A stretch of DNA of 64,000 nucleotides from Methylococcaceae bacterium (lineage in GTDB: Bacteria; Pseudomonadota; Gammaproteobacteria; Methylococcales; Methylomonadaceae), in the NCBI GenBank assembly GCA_016715325.1, contig JADKAL010000001.1, positions 186,001 through 250,000 on the forward strand, read 5' to 3'. A program made the position numbers and the translations under genes. Below, piece by piece: positions 49,077 to 58,715 of the stretch. The notes below the pieces were generated by a model. The model saw nothing but the letters and a program-made list of their open reading frames with translations. It did not search any database and had not been told where the DNA came from. Each line of letters begins with the position of its first letter. Positions within the stretch are counted from its first letter, which is position 1.

Positions 49077-49583
49077 GTGAGGTTAACCACCAAAGGCCGA
49101 TATGCGGTAACAGCTATGCTTGACCTAGCGTTTCACGGACGTGATAAAGCCGTCGCGTTAAACGATATTGCGGCCCGTCAAACCATTTCATTATCTTATC
49201 TGGAACAGCTATTTGCGCGTTTGCGAAAAGCCGGGATGGTTCAAGGGGTTCGAGGTCCGGGAGGGGGTTACCAGTTGTCCAGGGATGCCAGCCTTATCAA
49301 TGTCGCCGAGATTATCGCCGCAGTCGACGAGCAAATCGACGCCACGCGTTGTAGCGGAAAATCGAATTGCCAAGGCGACCAAGCCTGCTTGACGCATGAG
49401 TTATGGACGGGTTTGAGCGAGCAAATTAAACACTATTTGACCGGTATCAGCCTTGCAGAACTGTTGGAAAAACATCATGTTCAGTCGGTTGCCAAGCGCC
49501 AGCAGAATCATATACAACATACTATTCAAATGGATAGACTGGAGCCGAATTTAATTCAGGAACATGATCTATTTCGATCATAA
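49077..49583 (+). CDS. iscR: Fe-S cluster-sensing Rrf2-family regulator
   Basis: A 168-residue repressor. The winged helix reads [20 protein letters not shown], and the three cluster-binding Cys are in [20 protein letters not shown] with the usual C-x5-C-x5-C spacing. GTG 49077 is chosen because GAGG lies upstream and the family starts at (M)RLTxKGRYA. It is first in the operon and overlaps iscS by 20 bases. Confidence 0.94.
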   Translation: MRLTTKGRYAVTAMLDLAFHGRDKAVALNDIAARQTISLSYLEQLFARLRKAGMVQGVRGPGGGYQLSRDASLINVAEIIAAVDEQIDATRCSGKSNCQGDQACLTHELWTGLSEQIKHYLTGISLAELLEKHHVQSVAKRQQNHIQHTIQMDRLEPNLIQEHDLFRS

Positions 49584-50679
49584 TGCAACAACCCCGATAG
49601 ATGATCGGGTAATAGAGACAATGTTGCCTTTTTTCAGACTGTTTTACGGGAATCCTTCCAGTTTATACCGGCAGGGTAGATATGTGAGAAGTGCAATCGA
49701 TACGGCCCGCGAACAAGTGGCAGCGTTAGTCGGCGTTCGTCCGATGCAAGTCGTTTTCACAAGCGGAGGAACAGAGGCGAATAATTCGGCTTTCACTGTT
49801 CTTAACCCCGGAGACAAATTAGCGATTTCTGCAATCGAACATCCTTCAGTAAGCGAGCCCGCTCAACATTTAGCTCAACTCGGTAATTCCGTAATGGCTA
49901 TCAAGGTCGACCGTAATGGCATTATTAATGAAGATGAAATCGATCAAGCTATTGAGTATAAACCGACGTTTGTTTCCATGATGTTAGCGAATAACGAAAC
50001 CGGTGTTATTCAGGATATAGCTGCTATTAGCCGTCAGTTTATCGATAGCGGCAGCTGTATTCATACCGATGCGGTTCAGGCATTAGGTAAAATTCCTGTC
50101 GATTTTAACGAATTAGGTGTGAACTTGATGTCCGTATCGAGCCATAAAATTTATGGGCCGAAGGGTTGCGGTGCTTTAATAACGTCAAAAGAATCGCATA
50201 TCAAACCGATTATCTTGGGCGGTGGACAAGAGCGCGGTTTAAGGTCGGGAACAGAAAACGTACCCGCTATTGTCGGTTTCGGCAAAGCGGCGGAACTCGC
50301 ACAATCGGAGTTGGTTCAAAGGACTGAAACGTTTTCATATCTTAGAAAGCTATTAGAGGATCGTTTAACGACGATTCCGGGCCTTACAATATTTGCAAAA
50401 GAAGCACCTCGATTACCGAATACGGTTCAATTCGGCATAGAAGGGATGGATGGTGAAATGCTTCTTATGAAGTTAGATCGAAAAGGTATTGCGGTGTCCA
50501 GCGGTTCGGCTTGCGCCAGCGGCGGCGGACAATCGAGTCCGGTGTTATCAGCGATGGGCGTAGCGGAAGAATTAGCAAAAAGCGCAATCCGAGTCAGTTT
50601 AGGCAAGGATAATACCGAAGCAGACGTTATCGAGTTTTTTAATCAGTTAGAAACCCTCGTCAATCAGGGCGTGAGGTAG
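49564..50679 (+). CDS. iscS: Cysteine desulfurase, IscS/NifS type
   Basis: A 371-residue PLP enzyme that takes sulfur from cysteine for Fe-S clusters. [12 protein letters not shown] is the start, [10 protein letters not shown] near 200 holds the PLP Lys, and [17 protein letters not shown] near 320 has the active Cys. It is ~30 residues shorter than E. coli IscS, with a short C-terminus as in NifS-like members. It overlaps iscR and is followed by iscA; iscU, hscBA and fdx are not present here. Confidence 0.9.
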   Translation: MIYFDHNATTPIDDRVIETMLPFFRLFYGNPSSLYRQGRYVRSAIDTAREQVAALVGVRPMQVVFTSGGTEANNSAFTVLNPGDKLAISAIEHPSVSEPAQHLAQLGNSVMAIKVDRNGIINEDEIDQAIEYKPTFVSMMLANNETGVIQDIAAISRQFIDSGSCIHTDAVQALGKIPVDFNELGVNLMSVSSHKIYGPKGCGALITSKESHIKPIILGGGQERGLRSGTENVPAIVGFGKAAELAQSELVQRTETFSYLRKLLEDRLTTIPGLTIFAKEAPRLPNTVQFGIEGMDGEMLLMKLDRKGIAVSSGSACASGGGQSSPVLSAMGVAEELAKSAIRVSLGKDNTEADVIEFFNQLETLVNQGVR

Positions 50680-50689
50680 TGAGGAAATT

Positions 50690-51016
50690 ATGTCAGTATC
50701 ATTAACAGAAAGCGCCGCAAGGCAAATAAAAAAACAGTTAGAAAAACGCGGTCAAGGCGTCGGATTAAAGTTGGGTGTTAAAAAGTCCGGTTGTTCCGGA
50801 TATGCCTATACCTTGGATTATTCCGATGGGATCGAAAAGGATGATGAAGTATTTGAAGAATTCGGCGTAAAAGTCATCGTACAAAAAAACGATTTACCGT
50901 TTATCGACGGGATGGAACTCGATTTCAGAAGGGAAGGTATTAACGAAGCTTTTCGTTTTAATAATCCTAACGTTACTGGTTCTTGCGGTTGTGGGGAAAG
51001 TTTTACGACAAACTAA
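50690..51016 (+). CDS. iscA: A-type Fe-S cluster carrier
   Basis: A 108-residue HesB/IscA protein. Three cluster-binding Cys are in KSGCSGYAYTL near 35 and GSCGCGESF at the end. MSVSLTESAARQIKKQL is the typical start, with GAGG before the ATG. Ten bases separate it from iscS. It is the last gene of the compact operon. Confidence 0.95.
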   Translation: MSVSLTESAARQIKKQLEKRGQGVGLKLGVKKSGCSGYAYTLDYSDGIEKDDEVFEEFGVKVIVQKNDLPFIDGMELDFRREGINEAFRFNNPNVTGSCGCGESFTTN

Positions 51017-51217
51017 AGCTGGCTGTAAGCTCAAGTTATAGAATGACAAAAATCGTTAACATTTTGAATAACCCGCATTTTGATTCGCAATTTGCAAAAA
51101 CCAAGAAGGGTAAAATTAAAAAAATTTTAAGTTATTGAAAAATATATAAATAAAAGTTGGCAAGGTAATTGCTTTAAAGCGTTAACCTTAATCAATTATC
51201 GATTTCTCTGGAGAAAT

Positions 51218-51538
51218 ATGATGTCAACTTTTATGAATGCCAATACCCTAAGATCCAACATTAACTTTGCCGAGCAGAATTTAAGTAAAAAAGATTACGT
51301 AAATCTTATTCACAGTTTACAGTCGAGAAGCGGTATCAATTCGGTATTATCGGTGGATCTGTCTGGTTTACAGTCTTTAACAGCCGATAAATTATCGTTA
51401 CTGGTTAATTGCAAAAAATACGCCGACGAAAAAGGCGTCAAATTAGTTTTGAAAAGCGTATCGCCCTCCTTGGAAGCGTTTTTCGAACTAACCAGAATGA
51501 AAAGCTTCTTTCATTCGTCATCTTCACTGATTGCTTAA
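51218..51538 (+). CDS. STAS-domain protein (anti-sigma antagonist-like)
   Basis: A 106-residue single-domain STAS protein: SVLSVDLSGLQSLTADKLSL and VLKSVSPSLEAFFELTRM match the fold. The usual phosphorylated Ser of the DSSG loop is replaced by SLTADKL, so it may signal without phosphorylation. It lies 14 bases before the Wza-like gene, so it is probably the regulator or spatial partner of the exopolysaccharide locus. GGAG precedes the ATG. Confidence 0.8.
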   Translation: MMSTFMNANTLRSNINFAEQNLSKKDYVNLIHSLQSRSGINSVLSVDLSGLQSLTADKLSLLVNCKKYADEKGVKLVLKSVSPSLEAFFELTRMKSFFHSSSSLIA

Positions 51539-51552
51539 ACGAGATCGGTGAC

Positions 51553-52713
51553 ATGATTAGGATTAACAAAAATCGTTTTCAATTCTTCCCGAAATTAATC
51601 GCCTTTGTCGTTTGTTTGTCGCTTTTAACGGCTTGCAGCAGTTTACCGACAGCGCAGAACGCAGCGAAAACGCCAACGCCTGTCTTAGCCAACACAGAAA
51701 AGTACGTCGAAACGACAATGCTTACGCCCGATGTTGCAGCATTACCCTTGTCGCAGGGCGACCGCGTTAGAGTGAAAGTGGAAGAAGGCGATATGTTCAG
51801 CGGGGTGTTTGAAATAAACCTCGACGGGCAGTTGCATATTCCTTACTTACACCCGATTCCGGCAGTCGGTTTAAGCGTTAAAGAAGCCGAGGAAAAATTA
51901 ACCGAAGCACTTATCGGTCAAAAAATGTATCAGCCGGGGTTTAACGGTGTCAATGTCAGCATATTGCAATGGTCTAAAATACAAATTTTCGTCAAAGGCG
52001 CCGTATTCAGGCCCGGTCGTGTGATGATAAACGATCAACTTGTGGCGGAACAATCGTTTCAACAAACGCAAGAAAGCGGCGATTATTCGGTAAACCGGTA
52101 TTTGACCTCCGGGTTGAAAGGCGCGGGCGGCATTAGACCGGATGCCGATTTAGAAAACGTCAGATTAATTCGCGGCGGTAAAGCGATTCGGTTAAACATT
52201 AGAGGCGTATTTAACGGATCGGTCGTCAAAGATATTCCGCTTATTGCCGGCGATCAGTTGGAAATTCCATCGCTCGGACGGTTACAAGAAGAATTGATCA
52301 GACCTTCTCAAATTACACCGCCCGGGTTTCAGATTTTTATGTCGAATTTGAGCCAGCCGATCTCGGGAAACGCCCAAGCCGGCGTATCCAAAGCGGCGCG
52401 AGATATTCCTTACGGTTCGCGTCTGCTGGAAGGGGCTTTGGCAGCCAACTGCGTCGGAGGTTCTTGGGTAAATAGCTCGAGAAAAGTGTTATATAGCACC
52501 AAAAACCCCATCAACGGACAGATGGATGTAAAATTGTTTGAATTGGATGACGTTGCTGCAAATGCAAACGATCAAGCTAAAAACCCTTATTTAATGCCTG
52601 ACGACGGGTTAGCCTGCTTCGATTCGAATGCAACGAATATTCGCGAAATAGCCAAGTTTTTCGGTGATATACTTGATCCGATGACGCTCGCGAAACTATT
52701 ATTCCTGATATGA
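51553..52713 (+). CDS. Polysaccharide export outer-membrane lipoprotein (Wza-like)
   Basis: A 386-residue protein. The lipobox leader ends LSLLTAC near 28. The Poly_export domain (LSQGDRVRVKVEEGDMFSG, EINLDGQLHIPYLHPIPAVG) is followed by SLBB-type repeats (IFVKGAVFRPGRVMIND, GIRPDADLENVRLIRGGKA). It forms the outer-membrane exit channel. ATG 51553 is chosen at the leader. Its stop overlaps the start of the chain-length gene (ATGA). Confidence 0.9.
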   Translation: MIRINKNRFQFFPKLIAFVVCLSLLTACSSLPTAQNAAKTPTPVLANTEKYVETTMLTPDVAALPLSQGDRVRVKVEEGDMFSGVFEINLDGQLHIPYLHPIPAVGLSVKEAEEKLTEALIGQKMYQPGFNGVNVSILQWSKIQIFVKGAVFRPGRVMINDQLVAEQSFQQTQESGDYSVNRYLTSGLKGAGGIRPDADLENVRLIRGGKAIRLNIRGVFNGSVVKDIPLIAGDQLEIPSLGRLQEELIRPSQITPPGFQIFMSNLSQPISGNAQAGVSKAARDIPYGSRLLEGALAANCVGGSWVNSSRKVLYSTKNPINGQMDVKLFELDDVAANANDQAKNPYLMPDDGLACFDSNATNIREIAKFFGDILDPMTLAKLLFLI

Positions 52714-54120
52714 CGGATGACGACCACTCTTTAAAAAATCTAGAACTTTGGCGGCGAATATTATTATGGACGCCGGGAGATCAAGGCCGGGGAAAGCGAT
52801 ACAGCATACTCTGCTTATTGATTCTCGGCCTTATCTGGGGGCCATCGTTAGCCTATCTCAAATTAGCAAAACCGTCGTACACCAGTAAATGGACGTTGAT
52901 ATTACCGGGTACCGGCGTTAATTCTATGGTCAATTTAGAGAGCATCGGACAGGCTTCAACCTCGTCCGCATCAGCTTACGGCAGTCATAGCATCAGCCCC
53001 AACGCCAATTATAAATCGATAGCGGAAAGCAACGGCGTGTTGGAAATGGCCGCTAAAAAATTGAAGATGGATGTGGATGCGTTCGGAAAACCGCGGATAA
53101 CATTAGTCGATCAGACATCGATGATATTCTTTGAAGTTCAAGGTAAAACGGGAACGGAAGCGCAAAAAAAATCCTATGCGCTTTACGACGCTTTGGAAAC
53201 GATCTTGAACAACTTACGTCAAGATGAAATCAAACGACGGGAAGAAAGCGTTCAAAAAATGTTATCCGGCGTGCAAGATAAATTGAAACAAAGCCGCGAT
53301 CAATTATTAGCCTATCAAACCGAATCTAAAGTGGTGGCGATTGAGCAATTTAACCAATTCACCACATCGCTTGAAGATGTAAAGATAAAATTATTCGAAT
53401 TAAAAGCGGAACATTCCAGGCTCATAGGCGAACGGGATCAGCTTATCAAAACCCTAAATTTAAATGCTAGTCAGGCATCGGATGCGCTTTTATTACAAAC
53501 CGACCCGGTGTTTCAGGAGAATATGAAGCATTTCGCGCAAGCCGATGCCGTTTTAGGAAAGCAAATTCTCAAAATGGGTGAAAATCACCCTGAAGTCGTT
53601 AAAGCCAGAAATGAAGTTGATTCAGCAAAACAAAAACTAAACGAAAGGATAAAACATTTGGTGGGTAATCCCGATTCGCATTTGCTGGAGCGATTAACCG
53701 TGTCGTCGGATAGCACCCGTGGAGCTTTGTTTGAAAAAATGATTTCATTGGACGCCGAAACGAAAGGTAGCGCCAATAAAATCGAAAAGCTGGAGCAACA
53801 AATTGTCGAAATGACGGCGCGGCTCGATAAAGACATGAACTCGGCGGCGACGTTAGATGATTTAAAACGAAATCATCAAATTGCGGAAGCGGTATTCACT
53901 TCGGCCTTAGCCAGGATAGATACCGGTAAATCGGATATTTATGCCTCATATCCGCTCATTCAAATGTTGACACCGCCTAATGCGCCTGAAAAGCCGACAT
54001 CTCCCAATCGATTATTCGTTTTTATCGGCCGCGGGCGCTGCGACCGTTTTCAGTTTATTCGGGATGGGTATTTTATGGACACGCAAGAACTTGCTCCGCA
54101 AAATTTTGCTGAACGAGTAA
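52710..54120 (+). CDS. GumC/Wzz-type polysaccharide chain-length protein (frameshift near C-terminus)
   Basis: A ~469-residue polysaccharide co-polymerase. TM1 is near 30-50 (CLLILGLIWGPSLAYL). A long periplasmic coiled coil follows (EESVQKMLSGVQDKLKQS; MGENHPEVVKARNEVD) and the Pro-rich exit PEKPTSPNRLFVFIG. In the given sequence the frame then runs into the next gene as one 882-residue reading frame, but the other frame at 54031 reads GAGAATVFSLFGMGILWTRK and stops at 54120, which is the expected second membrane helix. So one extra C at about 54030, or loss of two bases, has fused two genes artificially. Confidence 0.82.
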
Positions 54121-55358
54121 TCTGGTTTTCGATTACTCGAACCTACCTATTTTATTTAGTTGGCGGGTTATACATCCTTGCTCCGGTCATCGCCCGGGTT
54201 TTGTTGTTTCATCTAGGTTATATCCTTTGGCGGCAAACACCGTTGACGCCTTCCTCAGAGCGCATTTTCATCCCCTTCGGCGTTTGGGTATGGATTGTCT
54301 CGATGCTGGTGATGGAATTGGCTTTGTTAGTAGGCCATGCCGATTACGGCTTGGATTTGGGGCAAACGATAAAATCGACTATCGGCTGGGCTAAAGGCTG
54401 GGCTTTGATCGCCATCTTTCCCATGATCGGTTGTTTGCACGTCCGTCCCGAATTGATCTATAAAGCCACAGCCATTGTATGTCTGCATACATTGATTATT
54501 ATGCCTTTTTTGATTGTCGCGTATCTTGTACATTTACCGGCGGATCTTTATGTTTCACCCTTGCAAGCAGTCGGCGGTCCAGGACCCGAATATTTTACCG
54601 TAACCCTCTATGGGATTAACCCGGACGGAACGCCAAGGTGGCGCTTATTTACCCCCTGGGGGCCGGCACTCGGTTTCGTCGCCAATTTTTATTTTATCTT
54701 CGCTTTGCAACTGAAAGGTAGCCGTTGGTTTTATATCGGGATCATCGGTAGCGTGTTGATGTGTTTGGTATCCAAATCGCGGTTAGCGTTGGTGAGTATC
54801 GCTTTCGTTGCGTTTGCCGCCGCTCTTCTGAGTCGATTAACTAAACTTCCGGTCTTAGCGTTCTTGTCTGCGAGTTCTTTACTGGCCGGCATCAATGCGC
54901 CTTCGCTGATTGAAACTTTTAATAATTTCAACCAGAAATTCAGCGAAGCGCGAGCCGATTCAAGCCGAGTGAGAAGCGCGTTAGGCCGTATTGCCGTTCA
55001 ACGCTGGGAATCCGAAGCGCCGGTGTGGGGGCATGGTATTGTTGAAAAAGGCCCGCATCTAGTGGAATACATGATGATCGGTTCCCATCATACCTGGTAC
55101 GGGTTGCTTTTTGTAAAAGGGCTGGTCGGCTTTTTCGCGCTCGCGGTTGCAATGGCTTATAGCTTTATTGAGCTGGTTTACAAAGCACAGCAAAATCCAC
55201 TGTGTCGGGTCGGTCTTTGCGTTATTCTCATTTTATTCCTGTATACCTTCGGCGAAAATTTGGAAATTCTAGCTTATTTGTTTTGGCCGGCTTTGGTTGT
55301 CATGGGCGCCTCTTTTAAACAACCTATCAGTTCTTCTCAGATTGATACGACTCAGTAA
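54075..55358 (+). CDS. Wzy-like O-antigen/exopolysaccharide polymerase or ligase
   Basis: A ~427-residue polytopic protein with about ten hydrophobic segments. The large periplasmic loop (near 150-180, LYGINPDGTPRWRLFTPWGP) and GSHHTWYGLLFVKGLVGF near 355 fit the Wzy_C/O-antigen ligase superfamily. ATG 54075 overlaps the end of the chain-length gene by 46 bases. It would polymerise or transfer the exported repeat units. Confidence 0.82.
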   Translation: MDTQELAPQNFAERVIWFSITRTYLFYLVGGLYILAPVIARVLLFHLGYILWRQTPLTPSSERIFIPFGVWVWIVSMLVMELALLVGHADYGLDLGQTIKSTIGWAKGWALIAIFPMIGCLHVRPELIYKATAIVCLHTLIIMPFLIVAYLVHLPADLYVSPLQAVGGPGPEYFTVTLYGINPDGTPRWRLFTPWGPALGFVANFYFIFALQLKGSRWFYIGIIGSVLMCLVSKSRLALVSIAFVAFAAALLSRLTKLPVLAFLSASSLLAGINAPSLIETFNNFNQKFSEARADSSRVRSALGRIAVQRWESEAPVWGHGIVEKGPHLVEYMMIGSHHTWYGLLFVKGLVGFFALAVAMAYSFIELVYKAQQNPLCRVGLCVILILFLYTFGENLEILAYLFWPALVVMGASFKQPISSSQIDTTQ

Positions 55359-55521
55359 CCTGCTTCTAATTTGCATTGCAAAATGCAAAAAATACGCTTC
55401 ACAATTTTCAATTGCGCTGTGTAATTATATAGTTATGCACGTGTGAAAGGCTTTTTAAAAAGTTGGCCTAACAATTGCTTTCTAACAAGGCGATTGTATT
55501 AATAATTTGAGGCCATTGAAA

Positions 55522-55926
55522 ATGAAGTCCTTTAGAAAGCCGATTCTCCTTGAATCGAGTCAGTGTTTATTCCATTGCAGAGCTGTCCCCATCACATTAC
55601 CGGCGTTGCTGTTAGTTACGGCGCTTTCAACCGTTTGCGAAGCATCTCCCAATAACGAGATTCAGGTCGTCGCTAGTAGCGGTTTCAGCAACTTCGAACG
55701 TGTGAACTTGAAAATCGATGTGCCGGCTTATGACATGGCTGGACAATACCGTTTCATCAAGATTTACGACGATTTAAACAATACCTTATTTTTAGGCGCT
55801 GTTTCCCCACAGGAGTCGTTTACGATTCCAGTTCATGCATTGAAGTCGGCAACAAAACTAATGGTTGAAGTATTTAGCGAAAATACTTCCGACCAACCGG
55901 CCGTTCTATCTGCTCAACTTCAATAA
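55522..55926 (+). CDS. Unknown small secreted protein of the exopolysaccharide locus
   Basis: A 134-residue protein with a signal peptide (ITLPALLLVTALSTVCEA). The mature part is beta-rich and Ser/Asn-rich (IQVVASSGFSNFERVNLKID). ATG 55522 has GAGG nine bases upstream. No family recognised. It ends 14 bases before the LruC-domain gene, so they are probably expressed together. Confidence 0.7.
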   Translation: MKSFRKPILLESSQCLFHCRAVPITLPALLLVTALSTVCEASPNNEIQVVASSGFSNFERVNLKIDVPAYDMAGQYRFIKIYDDLNNTLFLGAVSPQESFTIPVHALKSATKLMVEVFSENTSDQPAVLSAQLQ

Positions 55927-55940
55927 CCAGAGTTCAATCA

Positions 55941-57424
55941 ATGAAAAAGATGATTTTAATAGCGGCTCTTTTGGCCCAAACAAACTTGATTAATGCCGGG
56001 GAACTAATTTCCAGACGATTCGAAGGCTCGATTCGATCCAACGGCATAGGCGATTTCAGTCTGATGCGACGCTCGACCGGCGATAAATTAATAACCGCAA
56101 CCGAATTAGAAGCGTTTAGGAAAGACAATAACGGCAATCTAGTGTTTGCGGTCGATGTCAATGAATCTTCAAAAGGATCCGAAAACCGAGATTCTCAGGG
56201 TATTGCCGTTCAGTCGGCGTGGATCGATGTGCGCATCAATAACGTCTTGTATCAGTTCGCTAATTTTACTACGCAAACTCGAAGTTCGCTGGCAGCGGTT
56301 GGTTCGACAAATCGTCAAATGTATTACACGCTGCTGGGAGAAGCCGGTTCGAGCCGGATCACGAGCAATAATAAAAGCGATATTTACGGCTCTTCATTCG
56401 ACGGTACGCTAACGATACCGGTGAATATGGATATTTCTAAAGCGACGTCCATTTGGATTCATTTTCGTCTGCTACAAACGAATACAAAATTAGGCGACCC
56501 GGAGAGTTTTTACGATTTTAGCGGGGGATTCGAAGATGTTGCTATTGTGACTAAATCCGATGCCGCCTATCTGAATATTTTACAAGCCGGAAGAGATCGT
56601 GCACCTCTTGTTGTGGCGAACGACGCAGGATCGGCGGTTGGTAGTTATGCGTTCTATCCGTCTTCGTCCGACTATTATCTAGCCGCTTATGAAGACCAGT
56701 TTCCAAAACCGGCGACTACGATTTTAACGATTTGATAGTCGCCTATCGGATTTATTTCGGCTTGGATGCCGACTCGAAGGTTAAAACAATCGAAGGCGAA
56801 GGTTATTTATTAGCCAGAGGCGGGGCTCACGAATTAGATTGGTTTCTACACATTCCCTTACCGCAAAATGTAACAGGGATGGGTGAACTAAAAGTCTACG
56901 ATGCGCATAGTTCTATTACTAAAGCCGGATATCCCGAAGTTATCGGGATTTCAAACGGTATAAACGTAAAAGTTTTAAGTAATATCAAAGTTATGTTTTT
57001 CGATCCGAATTTCTCGCAAGTCAATACCCTTTGGAATTCAAACTTCGTTCCCGGACAACGGTTCAAATTCAATATCGCATTGGATAACAGCATTCCTATA
57101 AGTAGCATTGGAAGTGCGCCGTTCGATCCGTATCTTTTTGACCAAACGTCGGGTTATGAGATTCATTTACCCGGAAAAACGGCGCTGTTGACTCATTCGT
57201 TAACCGTCGTGCGTAAAAAGACAAGTTTTAAAGATAGCAACAATTTTCCATTCGCCATGATTCTTCCTAACGATTGGGTTTGGCCGAACGAATATGTCAA
57301 CATGACAAAAGCTTATCCGCAATTTATCGACTATATCAATTCCGGAAATCAAACCCATCAGGATTGGTACAAATTCGGAGTGTCAACCGGGATAACGAAA
57401 AACGGCGGGAAATGGCGCTGGTAA
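55941..57424 (+). CDS. Secreted LruC-domain (DUF4842) protein (one apparent frameshift)
   Basis: Two frames (55941-56735 and 56732-57424) give one ~494-residue protein if one A is restored in the run 56705-56708. The join reads YEDQFPKTGDYDFNDLIVAY, the diagnostic LruC motif with GDYDFNDLVV. A signal peptide (MILIAALLAQTNLINAG) starts the protein. The N-terminal ~240 residues are beta-rich. After the motif, LARGGAHELDWFLHIPLPQ and PFDPYLFDQTSGYEIHLPG continue the domain. LruC proteins are surface or secreted; here a structural part in the exopolysaccharide matrix is likely. Confidence 0.85.
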
Positions 57425-57575
57425 AAGGAATTTTATCCCTCCTAATTCGGCAGCTTAAAAAGGTCAATCGATTATCTGCAGACTGTGAAAAAACTAGGTC
57501 CTAAACCAAGTTTCGTAAAGCAGGGCTTTTGATCGTAAATGAAACGCTAACCACTTTAAATATAGAGATAACTTA

Positions 57576-58292
57576 ATGAAATCAATAAAAAACAAAAATG
57601 TATTAATATTTTGCGTCGGTCTGAACAATTATGATCGTATGTATCAACGCTGTATCGAAAGCCATCGAAGGTACGCCGAACGAGAAGGTTATCACTATCA
57701 GCTGATTAATAAACCCGGAAAAGCATCGATTACCGCCAGCGCTTGGTTAAAAATTCCTCTGATCATTAAAGCCTTGGAGAATGGTTATGACTGGGTAGCC
57801 TTTATCGACGCCGATTGCGAAATCAAATCGGAAATGCCGCCGCTTGAATCCTTGTCGGTCGAAGATAAGTATCTTTATATGGCAAACGGATTTTCTGGTC
57901 GTATTAATTCAGGGGTTATGATTATTCGTAATGGTGAAGATGTAAAACATTTGTTTCGTACGATTTACGAGCATAGCAATGATGAAGTTCCAAGTGCCGA
58001 TTGGGGTGAAAACGGTCATTTGATTCATTTCGCCAGCCGATGGGAAGGCTTGCAATTGCTCGATACGCGTTGGAATAATAATTTCAAGCCCGATCTACAG
58101 GATTATATTCGTCATTACAGTGCGGGCGGTCCCATGCGTTCGCTATATCCGGCAAGCCGGGCGGAAAAAGCGGTTCGATTATGCCAATATTTTAAAAATA
58201 AATTAAACCGGAAAAAATATTTACCCCGGCATCAGACTTATCAAGCGATTGATAATTTAGTCCAACAAGTGTTGGTTCAGGATGCATTTTAA
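57576..58292 (+). CDS. Glycosyltransferase, GT-A fold (GMA12/MNN10-like)
   Basis: A 238-residue cytoplasmic transferase. The metal-binding DxD motif is VAFIDADCEIKSEMP near 70, after a Rossmann-like FCVGLNNYDRMYQRCI start. GRINSGVMIIRNGED near 105 and WNNNFKPDLQ near 170 complete the pattern seen in galactosyl-transferase-like families. Donor and acceptor are unknown. It is 150 bases after the LruC gene and is the likely last gene of the locus. Confidence 0.82.
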   Translation: MKSIKNKNVLIFCVGLNNYDRMYQRCIESHRRYAEREGYHYQLINKPGKASITASAWLKIPLIIKALENGYDWVAFIDADCEIKSEMPPLESLSVEDKYLYMANGFSGRINSGVMIIRNGEDVKHLFRTIYEHSNDEVPSADWGENGHLIHFASRWEGLQLLDTRWNNNFKPDLQDYIRHYSAGGPMRSLYPASRAEKAVRLCQYFKNKLNRKKYLPRHQTYQAIDNLVQQVLVQDAF

Positions 58293-58401
58293 AATTTTGC
58301 AACCAAAATAGACGAAAGTTGGAGTTCGATTGTTTAGATTGACTCCAACCCGTTTACGTAAATTTCAAAGTGCTAATCAAAGATAAAACAGAGAGGTTCT
58401 A

Positions 58402-58567
58402 CTATTGATTCGACCTATTAAAGTCTGAACCGGTCGTGCTGAACGAGTCGAAGCACAAACCGCCTTTTGACAGGCTCTCGGCAACTGCTCCCTGTGTTGC
58501 GCTACCTCCTGTATCCGTGCAGTCGAAGGCGAACGGAAGTTATGACTTCACAGGGACGAATCTATAG
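58402..58567. repeat. MITE-like element, CTATWGATTCGGCC termini (copy 3, expanded)
   Basis: Ends CTATTGATTCGACC (58402-58415) and GGGACGAATCTATAG (58553-58567) are inverted. It matches copy 2 through GTGCTGAACGAGTCGAAGC and TTTTGACAGGCTC, then has ~50 extra bases before CGAAGGCGAACGGAAG. The gap 58293-58715 contains nothing else supported. Confidence 0.7.
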
Positions 58568-58715
58568 TAAAGGGGCATTCCGCTTAATGCTTTGATATAT
58601 GAATTGAGAAAACCGACCGGACTGGACTGGATTCCGAAGGCTTCTCTGCAAGCTACGAAATCCAATTTATCAAGTTAACTGCAATACCTCACAACAGCGA
58701 AGGGTTACTCTGGAT

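Noticed and set aside
52710..55358. A single 882-residue chain-length/polymerase fusion protein
   Set aside because: The alternative frame restores a normal C-terminal membrane helix and stop, so two genes are the better reading.
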